This document shows, piece after piece, positions 1-6,725 of a DNA stretch of 10,455 nucleotides (its first letter is position 1; every line of letters begins with the position of its first letter). The notes under the pieces are model-generated. The model saw only the letters and a list, made by a program, of their open reading frames with translations. It did no database searches and was not told the origin of the DNA. A program made the translations under genes and the position numbers. The stretch lies in assembly GCA_946061355.1 (NCBI GenBank), contig CAMGRE010000082.1, forward strand, positions 1 through 10,455, given 5' to 3'. The stretch is from an uncultured bacterium (lineage in GTDB: Bacteria > Bacillota > Clostridia > Lachnospirales > Lachnospiraceae).

Positions 1-1
1 G

Positions 2-694
2 GTAGAGTTTATTCCGTTAAAAAAAGAAGAAACCGGAAACAGGCGGGAACAGGAGCAGGAAAAGGAGAAAACCTATCTGAGTAAAGTCTGCGATGTGCGG
101 GAAGACGGAACTGTTGAGATCTATATGCCGATGGAGGGGACAAAACTGGTACTCCTTCAGACGGACAGTGAATACAGTGTGTTCTTTTACAGTGAGAACA
201 GTATGTATCAGGCAGAGGTGAGAGTGGCTGAAAGGTATAAAAGCGGCAATATGTTTATTGTTCTGGTCGAACTCACCGGGGAATTAAAGAAAAAACAGCG
301 CAGGGATTATTACAGGCTGAACTGCTCGATCGACATGCGGGACAGACCGCTCACAGAGGAAGAGAGAACGCTGATCGGAGGCGGACGCGCTGTCGTGGAC
401 ATGGGCAAAATACCGTTTGATAAGAGCAGGATCGCTGACATCAGCGGCGGAGGGATAAGGTTTATCTCTTCTCACCGGTATGCGGTGGACAACTGGATCT
501 TCTGCAGGTTTGTGCTAGACACCGAACACATAGTCTGTGCGAGGATACTGAGCTGTGAGCCGGTGGAAAACCGGATCGGTGAATATATGCACCGCGCGGA
601 ATATGTCGGGATGAGACAGGGGGAGCGCGAGAAGATCATTCGTTATATCTTTGCGCAGGAGAGAGAGATCAGACAAAATAGAATTGGAGAGTAG
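2..694 (+). CDS. ycgR: YcgR-type flagellar brake / PilZ c-di-GMP receptor (5' end outside window)
   Basis: Predicted cytoplasmic c-di-GMP receptor that slows or biases the flagellar motor when c-di-GMP is high (known role of the YcgR family). The frame is open to the left edge, with no stop between base 2 and the GTG at 95. The residues before that GTG (ending KTYLSKVCDV) fit the start of the YcgR N-terminal domain, so the gene is cut by the window and GTG 95 is not the real start. The N-terminal YcgR domain runs to about base 290. The PilZ domain follows, with both ligand motifs intact: RxxxR (RDYYR, bases 302-316) and DxSxxG (DISGGG, bases 437-454). The stretch between them is about 40 residues, perhaps a small insertion. 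Stop TAG is at 692-694, only 4 bases before cheB, so the two are probably co-transcribed and translationally coupled. Identification is confident; the motor target is inferred from the family. Confidence 0.9.
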   Translation, partial: VEFIPLKKEETGNRREQEQEKEKTYLSKVCDVREDGTVEIYMPMEGTKLVLLQTDSEYSVFFYSENSMYQAEVRVAERYKSGNMFIVLVELTGELKKKQRRDYYRLNCSIDMRDRPLTEEERTLIGGGRAVVDMGKIPFDKSRIADISGGGIRFISSHRYAVDNWIFCRFVLDTEHIVCARILSCEPVENRIGEYMHRAEYVGMRQGEREKIIRYIFAQEREIRQNRIGE

Positions 695-698
695 TTTC

Positions 699-1772
699 AT
701 GAAAAAAATTTTGGTTGTGGATGACTCTGCACTTATGAGAAGAATGATGTGTGATATAATCGAGTCAGATGAAAGATTTCAGGTTGCCGACAGGGCGACA
801 AATGGTCTGGAAGCGCTTGATTTTCTCACCAAAAATACATATGACGCAGTCGTTTTGGACGTTAATATGCCAAAGATGACAGGAATCGAGCTGCTGGAGG
901 AATTGCAGAAACGCAAAATTCAGGCAAAAGTGATCATGGCGAGTACCGATACGGCGGAGGGCGCGCAGGTCACGTTGGATGCATTGGAGCTTGGAGCAAT
1001 TGATTTTGTTCACAAGCCGGAGAACGCTTTTGCTCTGAAGGAGGATTCCTTCCGGAAGAAGCTGATTAAGATTCTGGAAGCCGTCTGTGAGAGCAGGGCA
1101 TGCAATTTTGGCAGGACACCCGTCCGGGACGAGGCACAGACCACCAGAAAAGTAGTGGAACTGGTTCAGAAACACTCCAGCACAGTGAACGGCAGTAAGA
1201 TCATTGCACTGGCAAGTTCTACGGGAGGGCCGAAAGCATTGCATTCGGTGATTCCGAGACTGCCGGGGAATCTGAAGTGTCCCGTCGTTCTGGTACAGCA
1301 TATGCCGGCCGGATTCACAAAATCGTTGGCGGAGAGACTGGATTCGATCAGTGAGGTCAAGGTCTCAGAGGCGGTGGACGGAGAAGTGCTGGAAGCTGGT
1401 CATGTTTACATTGCCCGTGGCGGAAATCACATGAATGTGGATATGAAAACCGGAGGGAAATATGTGATCCGCTATTCGGACGAGCCATCCAGAGAAGGCG
1501 TTAAGCCATGTGCCAATTATATGTATGAATCGCTGATCAACAGCAAATTTGATGAGATCATCTGCGTGGTTATGACGGGAATGGGCGCTGACGGAACCAA
1601 AGGAATCATCAATCTGAAGGAAAAGAAAAAAGTGCATGTGATTGCTCAGGAGCAGAGCACCTGCGCCGTGTACGGCATGCCGAGAAGTGTGGTGAATGCA
1701 GGCCTGGCAGATCAGATTGTTCCGCTGGAGCAGATTGCACAGGAGATTATTTTAAACGCGGGGGTAAAGTAG
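699..1772 (+). CDS. cheB: CheB, chemotaxis response regulator protein-glutamate methylesterase
   Basis: Removes methyl groups from chemoreceptor glutamates during adaptation, activated by phosphoryl transfer from CheA; it acts at the receptor arrays. The 357 residues are a normal CheB length. The N-terminal receiver domain (about 1-120) has the acidic pair D8-D9, phosphoacceptor D54 (VLDVNMP) and K106. A linker of about 40 residues follows. The C-terminal methylesterase domain (about 165-355) has the expected catalytic triad S174 (ASSTGG), H201 (VQHMP) and D298 (MTGMGADG). ATG 699 is chosen because the protein then begins MKKILVVDD, as receivers do, and GGAGA at 686-690 lies 8 bases upstream; an in-frame upstream start at 651 would add residues unlike the family. 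It sits 4 bases after ycgR and 1 base before cheA. Nothing appears broken. Confidence 0.97.
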   Translation: MKKILVVDDSALMRRMMCDIIESDERFQVADRATNGLEALDFLTKNTYDAVVLDVNMPKMTGIELLEELQKRKIQAKVIMASTDTAEGAQVTLDALELGAIDFVHKPENAFALKEDSFRKKLIKILEAVCESRACNFGRTPVRDEAQTTRKVVELVQKHSSTVNGSKIIALASSTGGPKALHSVIPRLPGNLKCPVVLVQHMPAGFTKSLAERLDSISEVKVSEAVDGEVLEAGHVYIARGGNHMNVDMKTGGKYVIRYSDEPSREGVKPCANYMYESLINSKFDEIICVVMTGMGADGTKGIINLKEKKKVHVIAQEQSTCAVYGMPRSVVNAGLADQIVPLEQIAQEIILNAGVK

Positions 1773-1773
1773 A

Positions 1774-3885
1774 ATGGATGTAAGCCAATATCTTGAGATT
1801 TTCATCGATGAGACGCAAGAACATCTGCAGAACCTGAACACCCAGATTCTGGAGCTGGAGCAGGACACGGAGAATATGGATACCATCAATGAGATTTTCC
1901 GTGCAGCGCACTCCCTGAAGGGAATGGCCGGAACGATGGGATACAAGAGAATGCAGAATCTGACCCATGATATGGAGAATGTGTTCTCCGAGGTGCGTAA
2001 CGGCAATATCAAAGTAAAAGCGAATTTGATCGATGTGCTGTTTCAGTGCCTGGATGCATTGGAAGAATATCTGGATAGTATCAAAGAAACTGCGGATGAG
2101 GGAACCAACGACAATGAGCCGTTGATCAAGCAGCTCAATGAAATCCTCACAAGCAAAGGAGAGGGCGGGGCACCTGAAGAAAAGCAGCCTGCAGCGCCGG
2201 CAGAGGAGAAGAGTGCAGCACCGGCTGCAGCGTCATCCGGCGATGGTGAAAAGTGGCAGGAGATTCCGATCGGGGACAGCGAAGCCAGCGTGATCGCACA
2301 GGCGCAGTCACAGGGAATGAACGTGTTCGGTGTAACCGTGTATGTACAGGATACGTGTATTCTGAAAGCAGCGAGAGCATTCCTTGTATTTAAGGCGGTG
2401 GAGGAACTCGGGCAGATCCTTCTGTCAAATCCGTCTGCACAGGATATTGAAGATGAGAAATTTGAAAACGATTTCAGCATTGTTGTGATCACGGAAAAGA
2501 GTCTGGATGATGTGATCAAGGCTTGTGAAAATGTTTCCGAAATACAGAAAGCCGTAGGCGGCGCGGTCAATCTGGACAATGCGGTTGCAGCTGACAGCGT
2601 AAAGGAAGAGGCTGAAGAAGTTAAAGAAACAGAGAAAGCTGAGGTGCCGGTCGAAGTGAGTGCGGCGCCCGCAGAATCGGCTCCTGCCGCAAAGCAGGAG
2701 AAGAAGCCGGCGGCAGCCAAGCCGGTTGTAAATCGTACCGTGCGTGTGGATATTGAGAAGCTTGATTCTCTGATGAATCTGGTCAGCGAGCTGATCATTG
2801 CCAAAAATTCACTGGTATCCATCACAAGCAATGCCGATCTTGGACATGAAGACACGGCATTTAATGAGCAGATCGAATATTTGGAGAGTGTTACGACGAA
2901 TCTTCATGAGTCCGTCATGAAAGTCAGGATGGTTCCCATTGAGAGTGTCCTGCAGAAATTCCCGCGTATGATCCGCGATCTGCAGAAGAAGCTTGGCAAG
3001 CAGATGGAACTGTATATGACAGGTGAGGAGACAGAACTCGATCGTACCGTGGTGGATGAGATTGGTGATCCACTGATGCATCTGCTGCGTAATTCGGCTG
3101 ATCATGGTCTGGAGAGTGCAGAGGTACGTAAGGAGAGAGGCAAGCCGGCAGTAGGAGAAATCCATCTGGATGCATATCAGGATGGCAATAATGTCATCAT
3201 TGAGGTCAGCGATGACGGTAACGGTATCGATGTGGAAGCAGTGAAGAAGAAGGCGATCGAGCGGAACGTGATCACACCGGAGCAGGCAGAGAACATGAGT
3301 GACAAGGAGATTGTAGATCTGTTGTTCCTGCCAAGCTTCTCGACCGCAAAACAGGTTACGGATGTGTCCGGCAGAGGCGTTGGTCTTGATGTCGTGAAAT
3401 CCAAGATCGAGGCTCTGAGCGGTGAAGTTTCCGTCAAGACAAAGTACGGAGAGGGAAGCACATGGACGATCAGGCTGCCGCTTACACTGGCGATCATTCA
3501 GGCACTGATGGTTGTTGTGGGTGATGAGAAGTATGCGATCGCGCTCGGATCGATCGAGACACTTGAGGATATCACTCCGCAGGATATCAAGCTGGTTGAA
3601 AATAAGGAAGTTATCAACCTGCGTGGTTCTGTCATTCCGCTGATCCGTCTGGATGATGTATTACAGGTGCCTAACAAGAGAGAGAACAACGGAGATCTTG
3701 TTGTTGTTATTGTGAAGAAGGGTGATAAGCTGGCAGGACTCATTGTGGACGAACTGATCGGACAGCAGGAGATTGTTATCAAGTCTATGGGTAAGTTTAT
3801 CAGCAAATGCAAATTTATCAGTGGTGCAACGATCCTTGGAGACGGTGAAGTGGCATTGATACTGGATGCAAATGCTCTGATTTAG
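1774..3885 (+). CDS. cheA: CheA, chemotaxis sensor histidine kinase
   Basis: Receptor-coupled kinase that autophosphorylates and passes phosphate to CheY and CheB. The 703 residues show all five classical domains. P1 (HPt) carries phospho-accepting H46 in AAHSLKG. A Pro/Ala/Glu linker (about 130-158) leads to P2, the CheY/CheB docking domain (about 180-255). A second charged Pro/Ala linker (about 275-320) leads to P3 dimerisation (about 322-385). The P4 ATPase has an N box (HLLRNSADHG, 437-446), G1 (DDGNGID, 480-486), F box (LPSFSTA, 519-525) and G2 (GRGVGLDVV, 533-541). P5, the CheW-like regulatory domain, is about 572-703. ATG 1774 begins 1 base after the cheB stop, with GGGGG at 1760-1764 as a probable Shine-Dalgarno. 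All catalytic landmarks are intact. Confidence 0.98.
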   Translation: MDVSQYLEIFIDETQEHLQNLNTQILELEQDTENMDTINEIFRAAHSLKGMAGTMGYKRMQNLTHDMENVFSEVRNGNIKVKANLIDVLFQCLDALEEYLDSIKETADEGTNDNEPLIKQLNEILTSKGEGGAPEEKQPAAPAEEKSAAPAAASSGDGEKWQEIPIGDSEASVIAQAQSQGMNVFGVTVYVQDTCILKAARAFLVFKAVEELGQILLSNPSAQDIEDEKFENDFSIVVITEKSLDDVIKACENVSEIQKAVGGAVNLDNAVAADSVKEEAEEVKETEKAEVPVEVSAAPAESAPAAKQEKKPAAAKPVVNRTVRVDIEKLDSLMNLVSELIIAKNSLVSITSNADLGHEDTAFNEQIEYLESVTTNLHESVMKVRMVPIESVLQKFPRMIRDLQKKLGKQMELYMTGEETELDRTVVDEIGDPLMHLLRNSADHGLESAEVRKERGKPAVGEIHLDAYQDGNNVIIEVSDDGNGIDVEAVKKKAIERNVITPEQAENMSDKEIVDLLFLPSFSTAKQVTDVSGRGVGLDVVKSKIEALSGEVSVKTKYGEGSTWTIRLPLTLAIIQALMVVVGDEKYAIALGSIETLEDITPQDIKLVENKEVINLRGSVIPLIRLDDVLQVPNKRENNGDLVVVIVKKGDKLAGLIVDELIGQQEIVIKSMGKFISKCKFISGATILGDGEVALILDANALI

Positions 3886-3911
3886 GAACAAACAGGCAAG
3901 GAGGATTACAC

Positions 3912-4406
3912 ATGGACGCATTAAAAGTTAATAATAAAGTTCAGATGAATGAGGACGGTTATTCAGAACCGGTGATTGTACAGTTTATTGTGGTTAAGAT
4001 CGGTGAGGAGCAGTACGGGATTAATATCAAATATATTGAGAATATCGTGCGTATGCAGCATATTACCAGAGTGCCGCAGGTGCCTGCCTATCTGAAGGGC
4101 GTGATCAATCTGCGCGGCGAGGTGATCCCGGTGATGAGTCTGAGGCTCAAGATGGGACTTCCCGAGGATGTGGAGACAAAGGCCAGCAGAATTATCATCA
4201 TTAAGATGGAGCAGCATGGCAACATTGGTCTGATGGTGGATGAAGTCAAGGAGGTTGTCAATCTGGAGGAAGATCAGATTGAGAAGGTTTCCTATGGCAG
4301 CAGAGAAAATTCCGAGAGCTTTATCCTCGGGATCGGCAAGTACGAGGGCGGCCTGATTTCTCTCCTGGATCTGAATGTGACAGTTCTCGACAGGGAGAAT
4401 GTATAA
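3912..4406 (+). CDS. cheW: CheW, chemotaxis coupling protein
   Basis: Scaffold that links chemoreceptors to CheA through its double SH3-like fold. The 164 residues include about 20 N-terminal residues before the CheW fold begins (VIVQFIVVKIGEEQYGINI). The hallmark GVINLRGEVIPV (63-74) is present, and its Arg-Gly pair is conserved in CheW proteins. The C-terminal half contains the usual second subdomain (IGLMVDEVKEVV; LISLLDLN). A near-perfect Shine-Dalgarno, AAGGAGGA at 3898-3905, lies 6 bases before ATG 3912, so the extended N-terminus is probably real. The gap from cheA is 26 bases. This is a stand-alone CheW, not a CheV, because no receiver domain follows. Confidence 0.97.
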   Translation: MDALKVNNKVQMNEDGYSEPVIVQFIVVKIGEEQYGINIKYIENIVRMQHITRVPQVPAYLKGVINLRGEVIPVMSLRLKMGLPEDVETKASRIIIIKMEQHGNIGLMVDEVKEVVNLEEDQIEKVSYGSRENSESFILGIGKYEGGLISLLDLNVTVLDRENV

Positions 4407-4426
4407 CCGTTAATTAAAATGAATCC

Positions 4427-4432
4427 GGAAGG
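4427..4432 (+). promoter_or_regulatory. Ribosome binding site deciding the cheC start
   Basis: GGAAGG lies 7 bases before ATG 4440. The earlier in-frame ATG at 4419 is preceded only by AT-rich sequence without a Shine-Dalgarno, so 4440 is the better start. Confidence 0.65.
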
Positions 4433-4439
4433 TAAAAGT

Positions 4440-5057
4440 ATGGAAAAAGAGATAACATTAGAGACAATGTCCGAGGAATATTTCGATGTTTTGAAGGAAC
4501 TGGGAAATATCGGAGCCGGAAATGCAACCACTGCGTTGGCTCAGCTTTTAAACTGCAAGGTGGACATGCAGGTCCCGCAGGTCAGACTGCTTGATTTCAA
4601 GGAGCTCGGTGCAGCGATCGGCGGTGAGGAAAGACTGGTGGCAGGCATTTATCTTGGTGTGGAGGGAGATATCACAGGTCACATTATGTTCTTTTTGGAG
4701 AAGGGGTCGGCAAGACATCTTGTCTCCAAACTGATGGGAATGGAACTGGCGGGAGAAGAGTTCAGTGAAATGGAAATATCCGCACTGAAAGAGATCGGCA
4801 ATATCATTACGGGAGCTTATCTGAATTCCCTTGCAACCATTACGAATATGATGATCTATCCGTCTGTTCCCGATATCTGCATTGATATGGCCGGAGCAAT
4901 CCTGAGTGTACCGGCGATTGAGTTTGGCGCGATAGGCGACAAGATCCTGATGATCCAGACGCGGTTTCTGGACGATACGGATCTGGAAGGATATTTTATC
5001 CTTGTTCCCGATCTGGAATCTTACGGTAAGATATTGCGATCGTTGGGAATGGCGTAG
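4440..5057 (+). CDS. cheC: CheC, CheY-P phosphatase / CheD-regulating protein
   Basis: In Bacillus and Thermotoga, CheC dephosphorylates CheY-P and binds CheD, adjusting receptor deamidation and adaptation. From ATG 4440 the protein is 205 residues, a usual CheC length. Both copies of the phosphatase signature (D/S)-x3-E-x2-N-x22-P are exact: D16, E20, N23, P46 in the first half and S114, E118, N121, P144 in the second. This double motif separates it from one-motif CheX and from FliY, which carries an additional FliN-type domain absent here. The start at 4440 (MEKEITLETM) is preferred over 4419 (7 extra residues) because of the GGAAGG site. It follows cheW by 33 bases and precedes cheD by 78 bases, which fits the known CheC-CheD partnership. 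Confidence 0.95.
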   Translation: MEKEITLETMSEEYFDVLKELGNIGAGNATTALAQLLNCKVDMQVPQVRLLDFKELGAAIGGEERLVAGIYLGVEGDITGHIMFFLEKGSARHLVSKLMGMELAGEEFSEMEISALKEIGNIITGAYLNSLATITNMMIYPSVPDICIDMAGAILSVPAIEFGAIGDKILMIQTRFLDDTDLEGYFILVPDLESYGKILRSLGMA

Positions 5058-5135
5058 GAACTGTTTTGTGACGAAGGCGTCATATCCGAAGCGACATGGC
5101 GAGTATCAATTTAGGAAGAAGCTTGGGTAAGGGTA

Positions 5136-5621
5136 ATGAGTGAGATAATTAAGGTAGGAATGGCGGATTTGAATGTATGTGTCGCCCCAAACGGTATCAC
5201 CACGCTGGGACTTGGTTCCTGTGTGGGAATTGCACTGCGTGATCCGGTCACCAAGATCGGCGGTCTGGCGCATATCATGCTGCCGGACAGTACATCAATC
5301 CGTAACAATACGAATATTCCGAAATTTGCGGATACCGGGATCGAGGAACTGGTAAAGCAGGTTGTGGCAAAGGGTGCCAGCCGTTCACGCCTCGTGGCGA
5401 AGATCGCCGGCGGAGCGCAGATGTTTGCGTTCCAGACAAAGTCAGACATGGTGCGGGTCGGAGAGAGAAATGTGGAAGCGAGCAAAAAGAAGCTTCGGGA
5501 GTTGAAAATCCCCATTTTGGCGGAAGATACCGGTAAGAATTACGGACGAACCGTTATTTTCTATCCTGAAACGGGTGATTTCATCATACGTGCCGTGGGC
5601 AGGGCAGAGAGTGTGATATGA
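5136..5621 (+). CDS. cheD: CheD, chemoreceptor glutamine deamidase
   Basis: Deamidates specific receptor glutamines to glutamates and is regulated by CheC. The 161 residues form a single CheD domain. The catalytic Thr-Cys-His residues, placed by comparison with Thermotoga CheD (T21, C27, H44), are T23, C29 (LGLGSCVG) and H46 (GLAHIMLP). The conserved N-terminal KVGMADLNV segment favours ATG 5136 over the internal ATG 5160, although 5160 has a tidy AAGG 5 bases upstream. The site before 5136 (GGGTAAGGG) is only moderate. The stop overlaps the next gene by 4 bases (ATGA). No separate promoter is evident in the 78 bases before it. Confidence 0.95.
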   Translation: MSEIIKVGMADLNVCVAPNGITTLGLGSCVGIALRDPVTKIGGLAHIMLPDSTSIRNNTNIPKFADTGIEELVKQVVAKGASRSRLVAKIAGGAQMFAFQTKSDMVRVGERNVEASKKKLRELKIPILAEDTGKNYGRTVIFYPETGDFIIRAVGRAESVI

Positions 5622-5902
5622 AGAGGAAGATGTTGCCTCTTATCATTATGCTTACTGCCGGGGCAGTAGTCGGCATTGTGACGTATATCATGCATTATGA
5701 ACTGGAGATTTTTCTGGAGATCCTGTTGGCGGTTCTTCTCGTGTTTTACATCGTTGGCTGTCTGATCAAAAGGACGTTGGATTCGTTTGATCAGGCGGAG
5801 GAGAAGGGCGGAGAATTGTCTGATGAAGGTGAAGTGATTGAGAAGGAACCTGAGGAAGGCAAGGAGCAGGAAGAGACGGAAACGTCCGGCGAGGAAGGCT
5901 GA
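5618..5902 (+). CDS. Small two-helix membrane protein with acidic tail, unknown function
   Basis: I do not recognise a named family. The 94-residue product has two predicted membrane helices (about 5-24 and 31-51) separated by a very short turn (HYELE). A highly acidic tail rich in Glu follows (about 57-94). The basic start (MKRK) and basic KR after helix 2 suggest that both ends face the cytoplasm, making a helical hairpin. The start codon overlaps the cheD stop in ATGA, implying translational coupling; fliA follows after 21 bases with its own strong ribosome binding site. Its place between cheD and fliA suggests a motility-related role, but that is inference from position only. The coupling and clear membrane pattern make it very likely a real gene. 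Confidence 0.85.
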   Translation: MKRKMLPLIIMLTAGAVVGIVTYIMHYELEIFLEILLAVLLVFYIVGCLIKRTLDSFDQAEEKGGELSDEGEVIEKEPEEGKEQEETETSGEEG

Positions 5903-5923
5903 AACTAACGGGCGGAGGTTATC

Positions 5924-6697
5924 ATGGACGAAGCAGGCAGAAAGAGATTGTGGGATGACTATGCACGAACCCGGTCTTCGGAAGTCAGGGAAAAAATCAT
6001 TCTGGAATATGCACCGCTTGTAAAAGTGGTTGCCGGAAGACTCAGTATGTATCTGGGGAATAATGTGGAGTATGAGGATCTTGTCAGTTATGGGATTTTT
6101 GGACTGATCGATGCCATTGACAAATTTGATTTCATGAAAGAAATCAAATTTGAAACATATGCCAGCCTGCGGATCAGGGGAGCAATCCTTGACCAGATCC
6201 GCAAAATGGACTGGATTCCCAGAACCATACGCCAGAAACAGAAAAAGATCAACGCAGTGATGCGCGATGTGGAGACGAGATGCGGGAGGCCGGCAACGGA
6301 CCGGGAGATCGCGGAGGGACTCGGGATCACGGAAGATGAATATACCGACTGGCAGTCCCAGATGAAGATTACCAATCTGGTTTCCCTGAATGAATACATA
6401 GAGCAGGGGAGCGACGTTTCCAATGAGAAAAGCACCAATGTGTCGAGGCATTTTGACAGTCCCGAGAAAACCGTGGAGAAGAGCGAACTGGCAGAGATGC
6501 TGAAAAATGCGCTCACGCTCCTTACCGAGAAGGAAAGGCGTGTCATCGAGCTGTATTACTATGAGGAGCTGACCATGAAAGAAATCAGTCACATTCTTGA
6601 GGTGACGGAATCCAGAGTATCACAGCTCCATACCAGGGGATTACAGAAGATGAAGACAAAGATGGGAGATTATATGGATTTCCTGTCAGATATATAG
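5924..6697 (+). CDS. fliA: FliA/SigD, RNA polymerase sigma factor for flagellar operons (sigma-28)
   Basis: Directs RNA polymerase to late flagellar, motility and chemotaxis promoters. The 257 residues show the FliA/WhiG architecture. Region 2 (about 25-95) includes the core-binding segment EDLVSYGIFGLIDAIDKFD and the promoter-melting part FETYASLRIRGAILDQIR. Region 3 (about 100-160) includes RQKQKKINAV and the RPATDREIAEGLGI helix pair. Region 4 (about 195-245) is the -35-binding helix-turn-helix, LTMKEISHILEVTESRVSQLH. GGAGG at 5914-5918 is 5 bases before the ATG. The gene is cotranscribed with the chemotaxis genes, as sigD is in the B. subtilis fla/che operon. No flgM anti-sigma gene lies in this window. 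I found no convincing sigma-28 promoter within the window. Confidence 0.97.
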   Translation: MDEAGRKRLWDDYARTRSSEVREKIILEYAPLVKVVAGRLSMYLGNNVEYEDLVSYGIFGLIDAIDKFDFMKEIKFETYASLRIRGAILDQIRKMDWIPRTIRQKQKKINAVMRDVETRCGRPATDREIAEGLGITEDEYTDWQSQMKITNLVSLNEYIEQGSDVSNEKSTNVSRHFDSPEKTVEKSELAEMLKNALTLLTEKERRVIELYYYEELTMKEISHILEVTESRVSQLHTRGLQKMKTKMGDYMDFLSDI

Positions 6698-6714
6698 CGT
6701 GTCGGTCATACAAA

Positions 6715-6719
6715 GGGGA
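6715..6719 (+). promoter_or_regulatory. Ribosome binding site deciding the fapA start
   Basis: GGGGA lies 6 bases before ATG 6726. A GTG 27 bases further upstream (6699), 1 base after the fliA stop, has no suitable Shine-Dalgarno, so the protein more likely starts MNGYFRVYNG. Confidence 0.65.
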
Positions 6720-6725
6720 AAGTAT

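Noticed and set aside
95..97. GTG as the start of the YcgR protein
   Set aside because: The frame stays open to the left edge and the upstream residues fit the YcgR N-terminal domain, so the true start is outside the window.
651..698. Upstream in-frame start for cheB
   Set aside because: It would add 16 residues before the receiver domain and overlap ycgR; ATG 699 has a good ribosome binding site and gives the canonical MKKILVVDD start.
2830..2840. GCCGAT-containing stretches as sigma-28 -10 elements
   Set aside because: Several GCCGAT occurrences exist inside genes, but I saw none with a TAAA-type -35 at the right distance and none at a gene start.
2043..2855. 270-codon Ser-rich open frame on the - strand
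   Set aside because: It is antisense to the cheA P2/linker region; the Ser/Ala richness simply mirrors Glu/Ala/Pro codons on the + strand.
5561..6592. 343-codon open frame on the - strand
   Set aside because: It is antisense to fliA and the end of cheD; its composition (Phe/His/Arg-rich) and lack of any domain mark it as a shadow of the coding strand.
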